This document shows, in pieces, positions 59,380 to 64,000 of a stretch of 64,000 bases of DNA. The notes beneath the pieces were generated by a model. The model was not told the origin of the DNA. It did not search any database and saw only the letters and a list, made by a program, of their open reading frames with translations. The stretch's first letter is position 1, and each line of letters starts with the position of its first letter. Both the position numbers and the translations under genes were made by a program. The stretch comes from Nannocystis pusilla (lineage in GTDB: Bacteria > Myxococcota_A > Polyangia > Nannocystales > Nannocystaceae), in the NCBI RefSeq assembly GCF_020073745.1, contig NZ_JAIRAU010000039.1:150398-214397 (forward strand), given 5' to 3'.

Positions 59380-59797
59380 GACCCGCTGCGACGAGAAGAG
59401 CCGCCTCCGCCTCACCGGCGGACGGCGCGGCTTCGCCACCGACGAGAAAAGCCGCGCCTCCGCCTCACCGGCGGACGGCGCGGCTTCGTTGTATGCGGCG
59501 AATAACCGTCAGGCCGCCTCACGAGCTCGGCTGGCTCGTCGCGCCACCAGCCGGCAACCGCCGCAGCGGGATCGGGCGGACCTCGGCATCTCCACGGGAG
59601 CGGTCCCCGCGCGTCTCAGGCGTAACGTCGACACCTGTCCGAAAAGCCGCCTTGATTCAAGGCGCCATTCGCCCGGCGAGGCGACATTACCTGTCCTGAG
59701 AGGCAGGCCGTGATGCACCCGTACGGCCGCGGCGCCGCTGCACATTTGCCCCAAGTACCATGGTCTTCGGGACAGCGGCGTCGCCGGCGACGTCCCC
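59380..59797. other. 418-bp intergenic region with repeats, no gene
   Basis: Between the convergent S1 and sigma-like genes. It holds the duplicated hairpin (59389-59488), a perfect CGCCTTGA-T-TCAAGGCG palindrome (59648-59664), and scattered half-sites of the dispersed palindrome (CACCTGTCC near 59633, ACCTGTCC near 59690). Frames here are chance-like. Confidence 0.5.
59389..59488 (+). terminator. Duplicated hairpin terminator after the S1 gene
   Basis: Two direct repeats of about 50 bp (59389-59435 and 59440-59488, period 51) each contain arms related to AAGCCGCG and CGCGGCTT around a GC-rich loop (CTCCGCCTCACCGGCGGAC). In the second copy the stem is perfect and ends in CGTTG. The repeats are about 90 % identical. 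Confidence 0.55.
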
Positions 59798-62650
59798 TCA
59801 TTTGCAGGAATCGGCCAGCGCCGCCTTCACCTTCGACGCCGGCCGCTTGGCCAGGATCTGCGCCGCCTTGGACTGCGCCTCGCTCGCGCGTCCCATCCCG
59901 CACAGCGCCCGGATCCGTCGCTCGTCGAACTTGTCGACCAGCTGTCCGCCCGGCAGCTCCCGATCGTGCTGCTCGACGTACGCCAGCGCCTGGGCGAAGT
60001 TGCCGGCCTTCAGCGCCTTGTCGATCGCGCTGAGGAACTCGAGCTCGACCAGCACGCGTCCCGGATCGGCCGCCTCGGCCTGCTCCTTGCGCTTCGCCAG
60101 CGGGTCGTCGACCGGCTCGATCTTCTTGACCCCGCCCGACCCCGACTTCGTCCCCGAGTTCGACTTCTCGGCCGGCTGCTTCTTGCCGCTCGTCCCGCCG
60201 CTGTCGGACTTCGTCGCCTTGCCGCTCTTCGTCGCCGGCGGCGTCGGTGGCGGGGTCGGCGTGGGCGTCGGCGCAGGCGGCGTCTCCGGCCCCGGCGGCA
60301 ACGTCTCCGGCTCGGGCACCTCGACCGGCGGCGGCTCCACCGGCGCGGGCTCCGGTTCGACAGGCGCCTCGACCGTCGGCTCGACCTGCGTCTGACGCCA
60401 CGCGAGATACCCACCACCGCCTGCGAGCCCCAGCACCAGCAGGCTCACCAACACCAGCGCGAACGACCCCGGCACCAGCCGCCGCGGCCGCTCCGTCAGA
60501 TCGCGCTCGGGCACGTCCAGGTCGGCCACGATCGAGCGCGACCGTTGCGGAGCCGCCGGCGCCTGGCGAACGGCCGGACCGCTCTGGGGGTGCCCCCAGG
60601 GGCCCTGCACGGCCATCTGGGGTGGAGGTCCCCACGGCCCCGGCGCGGCGACCGGAGGCTGCGCCGGCTGTCCGATCGGACCTGTCCCCGGCGCCATTAC
60701 AGGACCTGCCCCCGCGAACGGCGCCTGCTGCGGATGTCCCCCAGGACCTGTCCCCGGCGCCATCACAGGACCTGGCGCCTGCTGCGGATGTCCCCCAGGA
60801 CCTGTCCCCGGCGCCATCACAGGACCTGGCGCCTGCTGCGGATGTCCCCCAGGACCTGTCCCCGGCGCCATCACAGGACCTGCCCCCGCGAACGGCGGCG
60901 CAATCACAGGACCTGCCCCCGCGAACGGCGCCTGCTGCGGATGTCCCAGACCGGCCGCCCCGACCGGCGCCTGTTGCGAAGCCGCCCAACCCGGCGCGGA
61001 CCCCGGTGGCAGTTCTCCCGCTGGACCTGTCCCTGCGCCCGGCGTTTGTCCCGCGAGCGGCCCCTGCGGCGGGTGCCCGACGAAACCTGGTCCCGGCGCG
61101 ATCCCCTGACCCGGGGCTGGCGGTCCCTGTCCCCAGGGACCTGTCCCGGGCGCCATCACTTGACCCGCCACCTGGCCCAAAGGACCTGTCCCCGCGGCCA
61201 TTGGCGGCACCCCTGCTGCAGGCCCCGCCAGCCCCGGCGCAACGACGATGGGCGGCGCGCCTGCAGGCGCCCCCCCCTGCCCTGCCAGCGGCGCAGGACC
61301 CGAATTCCCCGGACCTCCTGCCGGCCCCCACGCACCCGCTGGCGGTGCCGCCGGCGCGACTCCCGGCGGAGGTCCCCACACAGGCGGCGCACCTGTCCCC
61401 GCGGCCATCTGCGCCCCAGGCCCCGGCACTCCCGGCGGCGGACCCCACGCCGGCGCCGCGCCACCTGTCCCCGGGGCCATCTGCGCCCCAGGCCCCGGCA
61501 CTCCCGGCGGCGGACCCCACACCGGCGCTGCACCTGTCCCCGGGACCATCTGCGCCCCAGGCCCCGGCACTCCCGGCGGCGGCTGCCAGCTGGGCGCTGC
61601 GCCACCTGTCCCCGCGGCCATCTGCGCCCCAGGCCCCGGCGACCCTGCGCCAGAGTTCAACGCGGCCGCCCCTGGTACGACGATCGGCGGCCCAGGAGGA
61701 GCGACCAGCGCCCCCGGTCCGAGGCCGGACACGACAGGTTGCCCGCTCGACGGGACCACCAGTGCGCCCGGATCCAGACCGGCCAGCACGATCGACGGAC
61801 CGCCCGGCGACTCGGGAGCGCCCGGCGAAGCAGTTCCCTGGCCCAAAGGACCTGCCCCAGGGGCCATCGGACTGCCTGGCGCCGACCCTGGCCCCGGACC
61901 CGCACCTCCCGCGACCTCGCCCCCAGGCTGTCCCGAAGGACCTGTCCCTGCAGTCATCTGCGCTCTTCCGGCGTCCTCGGCGGCGGCCGCCGCCGTCGGC
62001 CCGCTCTCGGCTCGCCGCAGGCTGATCGGCATCACCCACTGCGAATGCGCAGGCTCGGCGCCATCGGGCGTCAGCGCCCGCGGCGCCAGGCGAGCCGCCA
62101 GCGCGGCGAGCTGCAACTCGCGCTGCACGGGCGGCGGATCGAGGGCGCGCACCAGATCGTGCAACACCTCCTCCGCACCGGCCGCGGCCGTGGCCGCCGC
62201 GAAGTCGCGGACGAGCTCGACCACCTGGGCCCGCGCCGCCTCGAAGCCGACGCCGAGCTCGGCCGAGATCTCGGGGACCCGCAGGCCACCGAGCTCGGAC
62301 AGCACGAACACCTCGCGCGCCTGCGGCGTGAGACCGGCGATGAAGCGCCCCAGCACCTCCGCGCCGGGGAATTCCGGCGGCACGTCGGCGACCGTGGCCG
62401 GCAGCTCCTCGCGGTACCACTCGGCGACCCGTCGCGTCAGCGTGATCAGCCGCGCGCGCCCAATGATCGGATCATGCAGGTCCTCTCCGCGGCCGTGGGC
62501 CATCACGAACGTCTGCAGCGCGACGTCGTCGAGCAGCGGCGACGGGATCCCGAACAGGCGGGCGGCCGCTCGGATCGCGCCGAAGTGCTGGTGAAACGCG
62601 GCGCGCAGCCCGTGCGCGTCCGATTCGGCGGGCTTCGTGGGATCGATCAA
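59798..62650 (-). CDS. Membrane-tethered sigma-like protein with Pro/Gly repeats
   Basis: A 950-residue protein starting at TTG (62648-62650). Residues of about 1-170 resemble an ECF-type sigma factor. A degenerate region 2 has FHQHFGAIRAAARLFGIPSPLLDDVALQTFV. A region-4-like helix-turn-helix has LTPQAREVFVLSELGGLRVPEISAELGVG. Residues of about 215-680 are Pro/Gly/Ala low complexity with tandem repeats (18- and 24-residue units). A single transmembrane helix (SFALVLVSLLVLGLAGGGGYLAW, about 728-750) follows. The outer part is Pro/Glu-rich, then a TPR-like C-terminus (FAQALAYVEQHDRELPGGQLVDKFDERR). Such membrane-linked sigma proteins occur in myxobacteria. Region 2 is weak, so transcription activity is not proven. 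Confidence 0.8.
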   Translation of the reverse strand: MIDPTKPAESDAHGLRAAFHQHFGAIRAAARLFGIPSPLLDDVALQTFVMAHGRGEDLHDPIIGRARLITLTRRVAEWYREELPATVADVPPEFPGAEVLGRFIAGLTPQAREVFVLSELGGLRVPEISAELGVGFEAARAQVVELVRDFAAATAAAGAEEVLHDLVRALDPPPVQRELQLAALAARLAPRALTPDGAEPAHSQWVMPISLRRAESGPTAAAAAEDAGRAQMTAGTGPSGQPGGEVAGGAGPGPGSAPGSPMAPGAGPLGQGTASPGAPESPGGPSIVLAGLDPGALVVPSSGQPVVSGLGPGALVAPPGPPIVVPGAAALNSGAGSPGPGAQMAAGTGGAAPSWQPPPGVPGPGAQMVPGTGAAPVWGPPPGVPGPGAQMAPGTGGAAPAWGPPPGVPGPGAQMAAGTGAPPVWGPPPGVAPAAPPAGAWGPAGGPGNSGPAPLAGQGGAPAGAPPIVVAPGLAGPAAGVPPMAAGTGPLGQVAGQVMAPGTGPWGQGPPAPGQGIAPGPGFVGHPPQGPLAGQTPGAGTGPAGELPPGSAPGWAASQQAPVGAAGLGHPQQAPFAGAGPVIAPPFAGAGPVMAPGTGPGGHPQQAPGPVMAPGTGPGGHPQQAPGPVMAPGTGPGGHPQQAPFAGAGPVMAPGTGPIGQPAQPPVAAPGPWGPPPQMAVQGPWGHPQSGPAVRQAPAAPQRSRSIVADLDVPERDLTERPRRLVPGSFALVLVSLLVLGLAGGGGYLAWRQTQVEPTVEAPVEPEPAPVEPPPVEVPEPETLPPGPETPPAPTPTPTPPPTPPATKSGKATKSDSGGTSGKKQPAEKSNSGTKSGSGGVKKIEPVDDPLAKRKEQAEAADPGRVLVELEFLSAIDKALKAGNFAQALAYVEQHDRELPGGQLVDKFDERRIRALCGMGRASEAQSKAAQILAKRPASKVKAALADSCK
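60722..60895. repeat. Three-copy 54-bp tandem repeat in the sigma-like gene
   Basis: CGGATGTCCC recurs at 60731, 60785 and 60839, giving an exact 54-bp period. Each unit encodes 18 residues including GPVMAPGTG and HPQQAP. Every unit carries the half-sites GGACCTGTCCCCGG and CAGGACCTG of the dispersed family. Confidence 0.85.
61392..61650. repeat. Four-copy 69-72-bp tandem repeat in the sigma-like gene
   Basis: CCTGTCCCCG recurs at 61392, 61464, 61533 and 61605 (periods 72, 69 and 72). Each unit encodes a 23-24-residue segment such as APGTGGAAPAWGPPPGVPGP. The unit again starts with the CCTGTCC half-site. Confidence 0.8.
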
Positions 62651-62687
62651 CGCGCCAGGAGTATGCCCGCACGTCGCGCCCCGGTGC

Positions 62688-62693
62688 TAGCCT
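62688..62693 (+). promoter_or_regulatory. -10-like TAGCCT, 6 bp before a GTG
   Basis: TGCTAGCCT ends 6 bp before the patatin gene GTG and is the same string as that before the winged-helix gene. The sigma-like gene is divergent, with a weak TACTCC 7 bp before its TTG start. Confidence 0.4.
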
Positions 62694-62699
62694 GCCGAC

Positions 62700-63845
62700 G
62701 TGGCCACCTACGGGCTCGTCCTCACCGGCGGCGGAGCGCGAGCCGCTTACCAGGCAGGCGCCATACACGCTCTCGCCGAGGTCGCCGGCGTGCGGGAGCT
62801 GCCCTTCCGGGTGATCGCCGGGGTCTCCGCCGGAGCCATCAACGCCGCGTATCTGGCCGCGCACGCCGACGACTTCCCCCGCGCCGGGCGGATGCTGCGC
62901 GACTTCTGGCACCGACTCACACCCCAGCAGGTGTATCGCACCGACACCCGCCGACTCGCCGCGATCGGCAGCAGCTGGGTCCGCGATCTCAGCCTCGGCG
63001 GCCTCTTCGGCGCGAGCCCGACCAACTTCCTCCTCGACACCGCGCCGCTGCGCGGCCTGCTGGCCGACCGTCTGCCGCTGGCGCGGATCGGCGAGCACCT
63101 GAGCGCGGGCCGCCTGCGCGGGCTCGCCGTCACCGCCACCAACTACCTCACCGGCACCGCCGTCAGCTTCTTCGAGGCCGACGCGGACGCCCGACCGTGG
63201 GTCCGGAGCACTCGCCTCGGCCGGCGCACGAAGTTGCGCCTGGAGCACGTGTTCGCCTCTGCCGCGATCCCGATGTTCTTCCCGCCGGTGCCGATCGACG
63301 GCGTCCCCTTCGGCGACGGCTGCGTGCGCATGCACGCGCCCACCAGCCCCGCGATCCATCTCGGCGCCGATCGCCTGCTGGCGATCGGGATCCGCTACGC
63401 CCGCACCGCCGATCAAACCCTCCGGCTCAACGACGAGGCGCGCAGCGAGCGGCTCGCCGTCGCCGACATCGTCGGCGTCCTGCTCAACGCCGTGTTCCTC
63501 GACTCGCTCGAGGCCGACCTCGAGCTGCTCGAGCGCATCAATCAGACCATCGCCCACGTGCCCCGCACGCGCCACGCCGACATCCCGGGCCGCCTGCGCC
63601 CGATCCCCGTGCTCGCGCTGCAGCCCTCGCAGGACCTCGGGCGCCTCGCGGTCGACCAGTACGACGAGTTCCCGCGGTTCATCCGCTACCTCCTGCGAGG
63701 CATCGGCGCCACCGGCGAGCGCGGCTGGGACCTCCTCTCGTACCTGGCCTTCGAGCCAGCTTACACGCGCCGCCTGCTCGAGCTCGGCTTCAGCGACGTC
63801 ATGGCGCGCCGCGCCGAGATCGCCGCATTCCTGGCCGCCCCGTGA
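62700..63845 (+). CDS. Patatin-like phospholipase
   Basis: A 381-residue serine lipid hydrolase starting at GTG (62700). The oxyanion motif GGGARAAYQAG is at residues 10-20. The nucleophile elbow GVSAGAIN follows near residue 40 (Ser-Asp dyad type). The catalytic Asp is in FGDGCVRMHAPTSPAI (DG motif) near residue 203. DUF3336-type and C-terminal helical segments follow (RAEIAAFLAAP at the end). It probably cleaves acyl chains from phospholipids. No signal peptide is present, so it acts in the cytoplasm or is exported by another route. It is divergent from the sigma-like gene. Confidence 0.93.
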   Translation: MATYGLVLTGGGARAAYQAGAIHALAEVAGVRELPFRVIAGVSAGAINAAYLAAHADDFPRAGRMLRDFWHRLTPQQVYRTDTRRLAAIGSSWVRDLSLGGLFGASPTNFLLDTAPLRGLLADRLPLARIGEHLSAGRLRGLAVTATNYLTGTAVSFFEADADARPWVRSTRLGRRTKLRLEHVFASAAIPMFFPPVPIDGVPFGDGCVRMHAPTSPAIHLGADRLLAIGIRYARTADQTLRLNDEARSERLAVADIVGVLLNAVFLDSLEADLELLERINQTIAHVPRTRHADIPGRLRPIPVLALQPSQDLGRLAVDQYDEFPRFIRYLLRGIGATGERGWDLLSYLAFEPAYTRRLLELGFSDVMARRAEIAAFLAAP

Positions 63846-63848
63846 CGG

Positions 63849-64000
63849 TCACAGCGCGCGCTGGGCCGCCTCGACCAGCGCACGCAGCCCGAACACCACC
63901 GCCGCCAGGATCCCGCCCTGGGCGACGAACACCAGCAGGAAGTTGCCGCGCGTCACCCCGCACAGGCCCGCCGCCATCATCAACCCGCCGCCGACGACGC
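63849..64000 (-). CDS. Partial CDS, C-terminus of a membrane protein
   Basis: The open frame enters from the right edge and ends with TGA at 63849-63851. The visible 49 residues contain GGGLMMAAGLCGVT and then FLLVFVAQGGILAAVVFGLRALVEAAQRAL. This is a hydrophobic segment followed by a short charged tail, typical of the last transmembrane helix of a small integral membrane protein. It converges on the patatin gene with 3 bp between stops. The family cannot be assigned from this fragment. Confidence 0.6.
   Translation of the reverse strand, partial: VVGGGLMMAAGLCGVTRGNFLLVFVAQGGILAAVVFGLRALVEAAQRAL

Overview
The window is a GC-rich (roughly 70 %) bacterial chromosome segment with the style of a myxobacterium (Myxococcota), most likely the Nannocystaceae. 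This placement is an inference. It rests on an FHA-fused sigma-54 activator, zinc-ribbon/FHA proteins, a Ser/Thr kinase with a PEGA domain, a fused acyl-CoA mutase (IcmF), and many lipoproteins with long Thr/Ser/Asp/Gly linkers. I saw no rRNA, tRNA, CRISPR array, transposase or phage gene.

Layout. 0-5 kb: proteostasis, with dnaK and lon on the minus strand. 5-9 kb: a divergent FHA-GAF-AAA+ sigma-54 activator, a lamin-tail lipoprotein and a small conserved-looking protein. 9-12 kb: parA-parB, converging on fmdB-folD. 12-18 kb: a TPR/HEAT protein followed by two zinc-ribbon/double-FHA proteins on the plus strand. 18-20 kb: a sigma-70 family factor and a TIG lipoprotein. 20-25 kb: methyltransferase with phosphatidylserine decarboxylase, and pyrK-pyrD, each pair with 4-nt overlapping ends. 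25-28 kb: a second Hsp70 with a J-domain partner. 28-38 kb: LytM-type lipoprotein, xerC, LRR lipoprotein, nuclease/phosphatase-like lipoprotein, mutS and an acyltransferase. 38-51 kb: a class V aminotransferase, then an envelope region of five lipoproteins and a 2097-residue alpha-2-macroglobulin with an intact thioester motif. 51-64 kb: winged-helix protein, icmF, extensin-like protein, PEGA kinase, S1-domain protein, a membrane-tethered sigma-like protein, a patatin phospholipase and a truncated membrane protein.

Two themes cut across the genes. First, a dispersed short palindromic sequence (half-sites near GGACATGTCC and GGACCTGTCC) forms hairpin arrays at gene 3' ends and also lies in frame inside mutS and xerC, where it encodes nearly the same peptide. 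It also appears to seed tandem repeats in the sigma-like protein. Second, about a dozen genes lack a Shine-Dalgarno sequence and instead carry a -10-like hexamer (TAGGCT, TAGGAT, TATAAG and similar) 6-8 bp before the start codon in most cases, which suggests common leaderless transcription.

Eleven genes have lipobox signal peptides, so the region is rich in envelope proteins. Function calls are strongest for the housekeeping enzymes (DnaK, Lon, ParA, ParB, FolD, PyrD, PyrK, PSD, XerC, MutS, IcmF). They are weakest for the lipoproteins and the small hypothetical genes.
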